Positions 1 through 6,856 of a DNA stretch of 10,369 nucleotides are shown one piece after another. The notes below the pieces were generated by a model, which ran no database searches, was not told the origin of the DNA, and saw nothing but the letters and a program-made list of their open reading frames with translations. Source of the DNA: an uncultured Micrococcales bacterium (GTDB lineage Bacteria; Actinomycetota; Actinomycetes; Actinomycetales; Microbacteriaceae); contig CAIYTL010000121.1 in the NCBI GenBank assembly GCA_903929105.1, forward strand, positions 1-10,369, read 5' to 3'. Within the stretch, counting starts at the first letter, position 1, and every line of letters starts with the position of its first letter. The position numbers and the translations under genes are program-made.

Positions 1-93
1 GCCATTCGCGGCATTGACACCACACTTGACCAGCCAGTTGAGGCCGAGCCAGAGCAAGTCGAAGCCAAGCCTTCGAAGACCGCTAAAAAGTAA
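1..93 (+). CDS. yajC: YajC, preprotein translocase accessory subunit (3' end only)
   Basis: This is the last 30 codons and TAA stop of a frame that enters from the left edge. The visible tail is hydrophilic, rich in Glu, Pro and Lys, and ends in SKTAKK. The tail alone does not identify the protein. The call rests on position: yajC is the usual gene directly upstream of secD in bacteria, and charged, low-complexity tails are common in actinobacterial YajC. YajC is a small single-span membrane protein that associates with SecD and SecF at the SecYEG translocon. The gap to secD is 29 bases with no terminator-like hairpin, so co-transcription with secD and secF is likely. The membrane segment and conserved core lie outside the window and cannot be checked. 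Confidence 0.7.
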   Translation, partial: AIRGIDTTLDQPVEAEPEQVEAKPSKTAKK

Positions 94-111
94 ACCCAAA
101 TCTACTAAATC

Positions 112-116
112 GAGGA
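112..116 (+). promoter_or_regulatory. Ribosome binding site of secD
   Basis: GAGGA lies 6 bases before the TTG at 123. It decides in favour of this non-ATG start. It sits inside the 12-mer CTAAATCGAGGA (105-116), which recurs exactly before rel. Confidence 0.75.
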
Positions 117-122
117 TCCACC

Positions 123-1952
123 TTGTCTACATCTGCTGTTGTTAGTGGCGCGCGCAAGCGTCTAGTTTGGCTCTCGGTGCTCGCAGGCATCTTTGCAGCT
201 CTCATCGGTGCCGGCACCGTGTTCGGATGGGGCGCTACTTTGGCGCCTCAGCTAGCTCTTGACCTACAGGGCGGCACCGAAATCATCTTGTCGCCACTTG
301 TTTCTAACGGCAAGACTGTTACCCAAGAACAGCTAAACCAGGCTGTCGGCATTATTCGCCAACGAGTCAACTCAACTGGTGTATCTGAAGCTCAGGTAAA
401 CACCAACAACAACAACATCGTGGTTTCGATCCCAGGTATTCCATCGAAAGACACCCTCAAGCTCATCAAGAACAGCGCAAAGCTTGAATTCCGTGCGGTG
501 TTATTCGCTTCAAGTGGCGCTTCAGCCTTTGTTGGCGGCGGCATCAACAGCACTGACCCTAAGGTGCGAGCATCGGCATCAGCCGCGGCAACCGCACCTG
601 GCGGTCCGGCCGTTCCAACTTCTTCAGCGGCTCCAACTGATTCGAGTGACACTCACTTCATTACCGAGGCACTGCGACGCAAATTCAACGGCATCGACTG
701 CAGCACTCAGTTTCGCACCCCGGGCCAGATTGACGACCCAACCCAACCAATCGTTACTTGTAGCGAAGACTATTCAACCAAGTACCTACTTGGTCCAGTC
801 TCATTCAAGCAGGCAGACGGCAAAACTCTCGCTCTAACCGGTGAGCAAATCTCAAACGCCGACTTCGGAAACAACACTTTGTCTAACGGATCAACCGGCA
901 CATCATGGATCGTGAACCTGACCTTTAGTGGCGACAGCTCAAATGGCGGCAAAACCCTAAGCGGAAAAGATGCATTCGCAGCTATCACAAAACGTCTCTA
1001 CGCTATTGGTCAAGCTAGCCAGAGTGACCCTAGGGCACAGTTCGCAATCACGCTAGACGGATACGTTCTTTCAGCACCTGTAGCACAGGCTGTGATTACC
1101 AACGGCTCAGCTCAAATCTCGGGTAACTTCACTCGAGACACTGCTAAATCACTTGCAGACTCATTGAAATATGGCTCGTTGCCAATTTCGTTTGAAGTTA
1201 AGTCTCAGAACAACATCTCGGCAACACTCGGAACCAGCCAGCTTTGGGCAGGCCTCATCGCAGGTGGTATCGGTCTGCTTCTGGTTATTGCATATTCGAT
1301 CTTCCAGTATCGCGGTCTAGCATCGATCACAATCGGCTCATTGGTCGTTGCCGCGATCATCACCTACTTGCTAATCACCTTGCTCTCATGGCGTCAGGGA
1401 TACCGTCTTTCGCTAGCCGGCGTCGCTGGTTTGATTGTGTCGATTGGTATCACCGCAGACTCATTCATTGTTTACTTTGAGCGTGTGAAAGATGAGCTTC
1501 GAGATGGTCGTTCGCTCGGAACAGCGGTTGAAAGCGGCTGGAAGCGTGCCATTCGCACCATTCTGGTATCAGACGGAATCAGCTTGCTCGCTGCAGTTGT
1601 TTTGTATACCCTCACCGTCGGAAGCGTTCGTGGTTTTGCCTACACACTAGGTTTAACCACACTTGTTGACGTAGCAGTTGTGACGTTGTTCACCCACCCT
1701 ATGCTCCAGCTATTTTCGCGAGTGCAGTTCTTTAGCTCTGGTCACAAGTGGTCAGGTCTTGACATCACAGTAATGAAGTCAGCAAGCTACGCAGGTCGAG
1801 GCGAGTTCCGCGTTGCCGATAATCAGAAGGCAGGCAAGGTTGCCAAGGCTTCTGGCGAAGCCGTGCGTCGCCAAACCATCGCTGAACGCAAGGCTGCCGC
1901 AGCCCTCGAATCAGTTAAGAACTCAGGCACTACCTCAGAAAAGGACGCATAA
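123..1952 (+). CDS. secD: SecD, protein translocase subunit (RND-family)
   Basis: SecD works with SecF on the outer face of the membrane, using the proton motive force to complete SecYEG-dependent export. The 609-residue product has a first membrane span at about residues 14-36, the hallmark DLQGG at 47-51, and the P1 motif IIRQRVNSTGVSEA at 77-90. A Ser/Ala/Pro-rich stretch follows at roughly 131-178. Five further spans run from about 374 to 533. The fourth-span motif GITADSF (442-448) carries D446, followed by FERVKDELR (452-460), matching the actinobacterial form of the SecD Asp motif. The last 50 or so residues are charged and probably cytoplasmic. The start is TTG, chosen because GAGGA at 112-116 sits 6 bases upstream. 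The stop overlaps the secF start by one base (TAATG), indicating translational coupling. Length is normal for actinobacterial SecD. Confidence 0.97.
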   Translation: MSTSAVVSGARKRLVWLSVLAGIFAALIGAGTVFGWGATLAPQLALDLQGGTEIILSPLVSNGKTVTQEQLNQAVGIIRQRVNSTGVSEAQVNTNNNNIVVSIPGIPSKDTLKLIKNSAKLEFRAVLFASSGASAFVGGGINSTDPKVRASASAAATAPGGPAVPTSSAAPTDSSDTHFITEALRRKFNGIDCSTQFRTPGQIDDPTQPIVTCSEDYSTKYLLGPVSFKQADGKTLALTGEQISNADFGNNTLSNGSTGTSWIVNLTFSGDSSNGGKTLSGKDAFAAITKRLYAIGQASQSDPRAQFAITLDGYVLSAPVAQAVITNGSAQISGNFTRDTAKSLADSLKYGSLPISFEVKSQNNISATLGTSQLWAGLIAGGIGLLLVIAYSIFQYRGLASITIGSLVVAAIITYLLITLLSWRQGYRLSLAGVAGLIVSIGITADSFIVYFERVKDELRDGRSLGTAVESGWKRAIRTILVSDGISLLAAVVLYTLTVGSVRGFAYTLGLTTLVDVAVVTLFTHPMLQLFSRVQFFSSGHKWSGLDITVMKSASYAGRGEFRVADNQKAGKVAKASGEAVRRQTIAERKAAAALESVKNSGTTSEKDA

Positions 1953-2926
1953 TGTCTAAATTTGTTGACTTTGGAAACGCGCTTTACAGTGGCGAGCGTT
2001 CGATTAACTTCATCGGGCGTCGCAAACTTTGGTACGTAATCGCTGCAGTTATGATTTCGTTGGCCGTGCTGCTTCCTATTCTTCGCGGTGGCTTTAACTT
2101 TGGCATCGAGTTTAAAGGTGGTTCTGAGTACCGAATCAGTGCAGTCGGCAACAAGCCTGATTCGCTAGCCGAAACCGCCGTGGCCAGTGTGCTGCCTGCC
2201 GAGGTCACTCACGTCACGCACGTTGGCACTGACTCAGTGCGAATTCAGATCAGCAACAATGACCCAGTGGTTTCAGAGCAGGTTCGTGTTGCAATCGCAG
2301 ATGCTTACGGAGTTGCAAGTTCAGATGTTGCGAGCTCATCTATCGGTGCCGACTGGGGTGCAGACGTGACCGGCAAAGCTTTGAACGGTCTAATCGTGTT
2401 CGTCGTGCTAGCGGCTATTTTGATGGCTTTGTACTTCAGAACTTTGAAGATGTCTCTAGCAGCGGTCATCTCACTGCTGCACGACCTTGTAATCACAGCT
2501 GGAGTCTATGGCGCCCTGGGCTTCGAAGTAACACCTGCTGCCGTTATCGGTTTCTTGACCATTTTGGGATACTCGCTTTATGACACAGTTGTTGTGTTCG
2601 ACAAGATTCGCGAGAACACCTTTGAAGTTGAGCACAGTGAGACCGCAACTTTCGCCGAGAGAGTCAACCTAGCTGTAAACCAGACATTGGTTCGCTCGAT
2701 CAACACTTCTGTTGTGGCAGTTCTTCCTGTGGCATCGATTCTTTTCATCGGAACCACACTTCTAGGCGCCGGTACGCTGCGCGACATCGCACTTTCGCTG
2801 TTTGTTGGAATCGTTGTGGGCACCTATTCGACACTATTTATAGCGGCGCCGGTTTATTCACACCTTCGCGAGGGTGAGAAGAAATATAAGGCTGCGGCCA
2901 AACGCGTAGCGGCGGCACGCGCCTAA
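1952..2926 (+). CDS. secF: SecF, protein translocase subunit
   Basis: SecF is the partner of SecD in the SecDF proton-driven export motor. The 324-residue product starts with a basic cytoplasmic segment and a first membrane span at about 27-44. The SecF signature GIEFKGG follows at 51-57, then a short outer-face domain to about residue 140. Five more spans follow. The motif GYSLYDTVVVFDKIREN (206-222) holds D211, which by position corresponds to the SecF Asp implicated in proton passage in the Thermus protein; that equivalence is inference from the motif. The C-terminus is a Lys/Ala/Arg-rich tail. The ATG overlaps the secD stop, so ribosomes probably re-initiate here and keep the two subunits balanced. 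A strong hairpin terminator lies 16 bases after the stop, ending the yajC-secD-secF unit. Length is normal for an actinobacterial SecF lacking a long tail. Confidence 0.97.
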   Translation: MSKFVDFGNALYSGERSINFIGRRKLWYVIAAVMISLAVLLPILRGGFNFGIEFKGGSEYRISAVGNKPDSLAETAVASVLPAEVTHVTHVGTDSVRIQISNNDPVVSEQVRVAIADAYGVASSDVASSSIGADWGADVTGKALNGLIVFVVLAAILMALYFRTLKMSLAAVISLLHDLVITAGVYGALGFEVTPAAVIGFLTILGYSLYDTVVVFDKIRENTFEVEHSETATFAERVNLAVNQTLVRSINTSVVAVLPVASILFIGTTLLGAGTLRDIALSLFVGIVVGTYSTLFIAAPVYSHLREGEKKYKAAAKRVAAARA

Positions 2927-2942
2927 AGTAGCTCTTTAGCTA

Positions 2943-2975
2943 AAACGCCGACCGGTTCAATGCCGGTCGGCGTTT
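2943..2975 (+). terminator. Intrinsic terminator after secF
   Basis: A perfect 13-bp stem (AAACGCCGACCGG at 2943-2955 with CCGGTCGGCGTTT at 2963-2975) closes a 7-base loop TTCAATG. It is followed by the T-rich AGTTTAAGT. The stem starts 17 bases after the secF stop codon. It separates the sec genes from rel, so rel needs a promoter in the roughly 50 bases between hairpin and start; I see no convincing -35/-10 pair there. Confidence 0.9.
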
Positions 2976-3016
2976 AGTTTAAGTGCTCCTTGATAGGCTT
3001 GTCGAATAGCTAAATC

Positions 3017-3023
3017 GAGGAGG
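3017..3023 (+). promoter_or_regulatory. Ribosome binding site of rel
   Basis: GAGGAGG, a near-perfect Shine-Dalgarno sequence, lies 4 bases before the GTG at 3028 and fixes that non-ATG start. Confidence 0.8.
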
Positions 3024-3027
3024 CACT

Positions 3028-5274
3028 GTGTCCGATGCAACACCAACCGGATCACTAGCTGCGCTGCGCAACAAACTTCCGAGACTGTTCGCTAAAACCG
3101 GCCCATATGCCAGCGAACTTGGCGAGATTATTCGACTTTGTAGGTTGAATCACCCTAAAGCTGACACTACCGTTATCGAAAAAGCCTTTGATATCGCCGA
3201 AGAGGCCCACCGCGAGCAGAAGCGCCGCAGTGGCGAGCCCTACATCACGCATCCTTTGGCTGTAACTCACATATTGGCCGAGCTTGGAATAGGCCCAATA
3301 ACTCTGGCTGCAGCACTTTTGCACGACACAGTAGAAGACACCGATTATGACCTGCAGCAACTAACAAAAGATTTTGGCGATGAAGTTGCCATGCTGGTCG
3401 ACGGCGTCACCAAGCTAGACAAAGTCAAATATGGCGATCACGCGCAAGCTGAAACCGTGCGCAAAATGGTTGTTGCAATGTCAAAAGACATTCGTGTGTT
3501 AGTAATCAAGCTTGCCGATCGACTGCACAACGCTCGAACCTGGCAGTTTATGCCAGAAGAATCGGCTAGACGAAAAGCTCAAGAAACGATTGAGATTTAT
3601 GCGCCGTTAGCGCATCGCCTCGGAATCAGCACCATCAAAAACGAGCTTGAAGACTTGTCGTTCGGCATTTTGTACCCCAAGGTCTATGAAGAGATTGTCA
3701 ACCTGGTTCGACAGCGAGCTCCGAAGCGCGAAGAATTCATTGAGGCAATCACCGATGCCATAGAAGATGATTTGCGTGACGCAAAAATCAAAGGCAAAGT
3801 TGCGGGTCGACCAAAGCAGTACTACTCCATTTATCAAAAGATGGTGGTTCGAGGCCGAGAATTTGACGACATCTATGACCTAGTCGGAATTCGCGTTTTG
3901 GTTCCGGAGCTACGCGATTGCTACGCCATTTTAGGCACAATCCACGCGCGTTGGAACCCGGTACCTGGCAGATTCAAAGACTACATTGCAATGCCCAAGT
4001 TCAACCTGTATCAGTCGCTGCACACAACTGTGCTGGGGCCACACGGCCGGCCAGTAGAAATTCAGATTCGCACCTTTGACATGCATCAAAGGGCGGAATA
4101 TGGCGTTGCTGCCCACTGGAAATACAAAGAACAGGTTGCCAACGGGGGAGCGGCTAACGAAGAAGACCTAGTTTGGCTCAAGCACCTCAGTGATTGGCAG
4201 ACCGAAACCCAAGACCCATCAGAGTTCCTCGATGCCTTGCGTTATGAAATTGGCGCAAAAGAGGTCTATGTTTTCACCCCCAAAGGCAAAGTTATCGGTT
4301 TGCCTGCGGGTGCCACACCTGTTGACTTTGCATACGCAGTTCACACCGAAGTGGGCCACCGCACAATGGGAGCCAAAGTAAACTCACGCCTGGTGCCACT
4401 TGAGACCGAGTTGAAGTCTGGCGACGTAGTCGAGGTTTTCACATCGAAGTCACCAACCGCAGGACCTAGCCAAGACTGGCTGAACTTCGTCAAATCGCAA
4501 CGCGCCAGAGCTAAAATCAAACAGCACTTCACTAACGAGCGCCGCGAAGATGCGGTGGAGAACGGCAAAGAGGCTTTGGCCAAGGTTATGCGGCGTCAAA
4601 ACCTGCCGTTGCAGCGTCTGATGGCTAGCGAAGCATTGCAGGCGGTCGCTGCCGAGCTCAAACTAACCGACATAACCGCATTGTTCGCTGCCATTGGCGA
4701 GGGCCACACTTCGGCTCAGTCTGTTGTTGAGAAGCTTTCGGCAGAACTGCATTCTGAGGCAGAAACTCACGATGAACCTTTTGTTTTGCCAACACCACGC
4801 AGCGTAAACCGACAGCGTGCCAATAACAGCGGCGTGCTGGTCGCGGGTGATGCAGATGTAATGGTCAAGCTCGCCAGATGCTGCACTCCTGTGCCGGGCG
4901 ATGAGATCGTTGGCTTTGTAACGCGCGGGGCAGGTGTCTCAGTTCACCGAGCAGACTGTCGCAATCTTGAGCAACTTAAGCTCGAGCCCGAGAGAATCAT
5001 GCAGGTTACGTGGGCATCAAACGCAAAGAGTTTGTTCCTAGTGCAAATTCAAATTGAGGCACTCGACCGAGCTGGGTTGCTTAGCGATGTCACGAGAGTT
5101 CTCTCTGAACACCATGTGAACATCTTGTCGGCATCGGTATCGACTCGCAGTGACCGCGTGGCATTGAGCCGCTTCGTATTCGAGATGGGCGATTCTGGCC
5201 TGCTTGAACACCTTTTGAATGCTGTTCGGCGCATTGAAGCCGTATATGACGTTTATCGCGTGCACAACGGCTAA
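3028..5274 (+). CDS. rel: Rel, bifunctional (p)ppGpp synthetase/hydrolase
   Basis: Rel makes (p)ppGpp from ATP and GDP/GTP and also hydrolyses it, controlling the stringent response. The 748-residue product has the full long-RSH layout. The N-terminal HD hydrolase domain shows H75 (YITHP), H99-D100 and E103-D104 (LLHDTVEDT), and D164 with N168 (LADRLHNAR), so hydrolysis should be intact. The synthetase domain has GRPKQYYSIYQK (260-271) and YDLVGIRV. RFKD at 315-318 is the RXKD motif of bifunctional enzymes rather than the EXDD of monofunctional RelA. A TGS domain spans about 412-475. The conserved CC (618-619) lies in the zinc-finger/RIS segment, and an ACT domain covers about 670-745. The GTG start has GAGGAGG 4 bases upstream. 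Unlike in many actinobacteria, no apt gene lies between secF and rel. The last 4 bases overlap the convergent small ORF. Confidence 0.97.
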   Translation: MSDATPTGSLAALRNKLPRLFAKTGPYASELGEIIRLCRLNHPKADTTVIEKAFDIAEEAHREQKRRSGEPYITHPLAVTHILAELGIGPITLAAALLHDTVEDTDYDLQQLTKDFGDEVAMLVDGVTKLDKVKYGDHAQAETVRKMVVAMSKDIRVLVIKLADRLHNARTWQFMPEESARRKAQETIEIYAPLAHRLGISTIKNELEDLSFGILYPKVYEEIVNLVRQRAPKREEFIEAITDAIEDDLRDAKIKGKVAGRPKQYYSIYQKMVVRGREFDDIYDLVGIRVLVPELRDCYAILGTIHARWNPVPGRFKDYIAMPKFNLYQSLHTTVLGPHGRPVEIQIRTFDMHQRAEYGVAAHWKYKEQVANGGAANEEDLVWLKHLSDWQTETQDPSEFLDALRYEIGAKEVYVFTPKGKVIGLPAGATPVDFAYAVHTEVGHRTMGAKVNSRLVPLETELKSGDVVEVFTSKSPTAGPSQDWLNFVKSQRARAKIKQHFTNERREDAVENGKEALAKVMRRQNLPLQRLMASEALQAVAAELKLTDITALFAAIGEGHTSAQSVVEKLSAELHSEAETHDEPFVLPTPRSVNRQRANNSGVLVAGDADVMVKLARCCTPVPGDEIVGFVTRGAGVSVHRADCRNLEQLKLEPERIMQVTWASNAKSLFLVQIQIEALDRAGLLSDVTRVLSEHHVNILSASVSTRSDRVALSRFVFEMGDSGLLEHLLNAVRRIEAVYDVYRVHNG

Positions 5275-5522
5275 CGGTCTTGCACCAGCTGCAACTCATT
5301 GGGCAAGGCCCCGCCCGTCGCAACCCAAATAGCGGTAGGTGAGTTTGCCTTGGCGCGTTTGCCAGTCACTAACTTGAGGTATCGCGCACGCACCACTGGA
5401 GTTTCGACAAAACCAAAGGCCCCATAAAGTTCGTGAAATTTGAAAACTTCGAGGTTGAGCAGCATTGCGCTCAACTCGGCGACTGAAAACATTTGGCCTT
5501 GGTTCAACAAATCAACCTTCAT
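5271..5522 (-). CDS. Small hypothetical protein convergent to rel
   Basis: An 83-codon ORF ends with TAG (5271-5273) overlapping the rel stop tail to tail. The ATG at 5522 has no clear Shine-Dalgarno sequence. An in-frame ATG at codon 11 (5492) has a weak AAGG 4 bases upstream and would give 73 residues beginning MFSVAELSAM. The composition looks protein-like: mixed hydrophobic and charged residues, a basic patch KLVTGKRAKA and a PTAIWVATGGALPNEL segment near the end. From memory, the pattern of an ELSA helix, an ARY..L stretch and then TA.W resembles the N-terminal part of longer actinobacterial proteins related to AbiEi-type antitoxins. I could not test this, and if right the protein is short compared with those. 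It has no visible promoter and lies just downstream of a terminator hairpin. The ORF could also be spurious. Confidence 0.5.
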   Translation of the reverse strand: MKVDLLNQGQMFSVAELSAMLLNLEVFKFHELYGAFGFVETPVVRARYLKLVTGKRAKANSPTAIWVATGGALPNELQLVQDR

Positions 5523-5536
5523 CGTTCAAGAATGAC

Positions 5537-5565
5537 AAAAGGGTCGACCGCCGGCCGACCCTTTT
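5537..5565. terminator. Bidirectional intrinsic terminator between rel and the DUF349 gene
   Basis: The left arm (5537-5549, AAAAGGGTCGACC) pairs with the right arm (5553-5565, GGCCGACCCTTTT) around a 3-base loop. There are 12 pairs and one A-C mismatch. The A and T runs at the two ends give a T tract on either strand. It lies 25 bases past the DUF349 stop, so it most simply ends the minus-strand cyclophilin-DUF349 transcript. It can also end rel transcription, which would leave a rel 3' tail of about 290 bases covering the small ORF in antisense. Confidence 0.82.
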
Positions 5566-5590
5566 GATCAATCTGTTGAAAACCTTCGAA

Positions 5591-6820
5591 CTAGAGCGTC
5601 TTCTTGACTACTTCACGCCACTGTTTGCGAGCCTCAAGTGCTTCATCGGCATCTTTGATTTTCTTAGCGTCTTTAGTTGCCTTAGCGGCCTCAAGCTGCT
5701 TTTCAAGTTTTGCAATGGCAACGTCGAGTTGTTCAAGCACTGAATTTGTGCGAGCAATCGCTGCAGGATCAGTCTTGCGCCACTGATCTTCTTCTGCCTT
5801 TTTGATTTTGGCTTCAATGGCTTTGAGTCGATCTTCTACTTCGCGAAGTTTTTCGCGAGGAACGCGACCGGCTTTCTCCCATCGAGTCTGAACTGACTGC
5901 AACTGCTTTTTAGCGGTTGCTAGGTCTTTATCGACATCGATTTTTTCAGCTTCTACAAGCAGTTCTAGTTTGACCTTTAGGTTTGCTGCCTGCTCGGTGC
6001 TCTCGATGGCCACAATCTCTGACTTTGCTGCATAGATCGCATCGCCAGCAGCTTTGAATCGAACCCAAAGTTCGTCATCTGTTTTAGAACGAGCCGAAGC
6101 TTTCCACGCGTCGAGCAGCTTGCGGTAATCAGCAATTGCCTCGCCACCTTTGGCTACAAGAGCCTCTGCATCGGCAACAATTTGTGCCTTGGCCGCCTTC
6201 GATAGCTTGTTGGCAGCATCAAGGGTTGCAAAATATGAACGCTTGGCAGATTCAAACTTGGTTCGGGCGGTTGAGAAGCGTTTCCAGATGAGGTCGGCGT
6301 CGCTCTTTGCTAGTTTTGGGCCGTTCTTTTGAGTCTCTTGCCACTGCTCAAACAGGGCGTTCATTTCAACCGACGTGTTCTTCCAGTGAATTTTGCTGGC
6401 GTCTTGAGCTGCAATGGCCTCGGCTTTTTCAGCTATAGCGGTTCTCTTGGTGATTTCGGCGGCAACAAGTTCTTTATTCTGTTCAACTTTTTCAGCTACC
6501 AAAGTTGCGATTTTGCCTTCAACGGCCTCAACGCGCGAACGCAACGAAACTACGTCACCTACAGCAGCTGGTTGCTTTAGGTCTTCAGTCAGCTTCACAA
6601 TCGCCTTTTTGAGGCTCTGCGCGTCAGCCTTGCCAGCAACACGCTGCTCCAAAAGTCGAACCTGTGCCTCTAGGTCTGCGAACTTGCGCTGAAAATAGGC
6701 TAGGGCCTCATCTGAGGTGACGCCTGGGTATTGGCCAACTTTGCGCTCGACACCGCCCTCGACAACGAAGACGTTGTTTTCTTCATCGACGCGACCGAAG
6801 TTGTTTGTTGTGGTTGACAC
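5591..6820 (-). CDS. DUF349 domain protein, coiled-coil rich, unknown function
   Basis: The 409-residue product is almost entirely helical and charged, rich in Ala, Lys and Glu, with no membrane span or signal peptide, so it is probably cytoplasmic. A short non-helical start (residues 1-35) leads into a coiled coil at about 37-135. Three DUF349-like repeats follow. Each contains a Trp within a helix: ALFEQWQET (155-163) with LIWKRF (177-182), KLLDAWKAS (234-242) with LWVRFKAAG (251-259), and QTRWEKAGRVPRE (311-323). The C-terminus is another Lys/Ala coiled coil. The GTG start is supported by AGGAG (complement of 6826-6830) 5 bases upstream. It lies 36 bases downstream of the cyclophilin gene on the same strand, with no hairpin seen between them, so the two are probably co-transcribed. 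The family has no role I can name. Confidence 0.88.
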   Translation of the reverse strand: MSTTTNNFGRVDEENNVFVVEGGVERKVGQYPGVTSDEALAYFQRKFADLEAQVRLLEQRVAGKADAQSLKKAIVKLTEDLKQPAAVGDVVSLRSRVEAVEGKIATLVAEKVEQNKELVAAEITKRTAIAEKAEAIAAQDASKIHWKNTSVEMNALFEQWQETQKNGPKLAKSDADLIWKRFSTARTKFESAKRSYFATLDAANKLSKAAKAQIVADAEALVAKGGEAIADYRKLLDAWKASARSKTDDELWVRFKAAGDAIYAAKSEIVAIESTEQAANLKVKLELLVEAEKIDVDKDLATAKKQLQSVQTRWEKAGRVPREKLREVEDRLKAIEAKIKKAEEDQWRKTDPAAIARTNSVLEQLDVAIAKLEKQLEAAKATKDAKKIKDADEALEARKQWREVVKKTL

Positions 6821-6856
6821 TGGGGCTCCTGTTGATTGCAGTTTGAGGCTAGAGGT

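Noticed and set aside
403..416. Run of AAC/CAA triplets in secD
   Set aside because: It encodes a short Asn run (NTNNNN) in a loop of SecD. It is too short to be a notable repeat.
484..837. 117-codon plus-strand ORF inside secD
   Set aside because: It is a shifted frame of the well-supported SecD coding sequence, with a Leu/Arg/Gln/His-rich composition typical of a shadow frame.
2935..2944. Palindrome TTTAGCTAAA after the secF stop
   Set aside because: It overlaps the terminator base and is only 10 bases of A/T-rich sequence; it is best explained as part of the terminator surroundings.
2990..3012. Possible rel promoter using TTGATA and TAGCTA
   Set aside because: The spacer would be only 11 bases, too short for a housekeeping promoter, so it was not annotated.
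6414..6692. 92-codon plus-strand ORF over the DUF349 gene
   Set aside because: It is antisense to the DUF349 coding sequence, whose long, regular helical product and ribosome binding site are much better supported.
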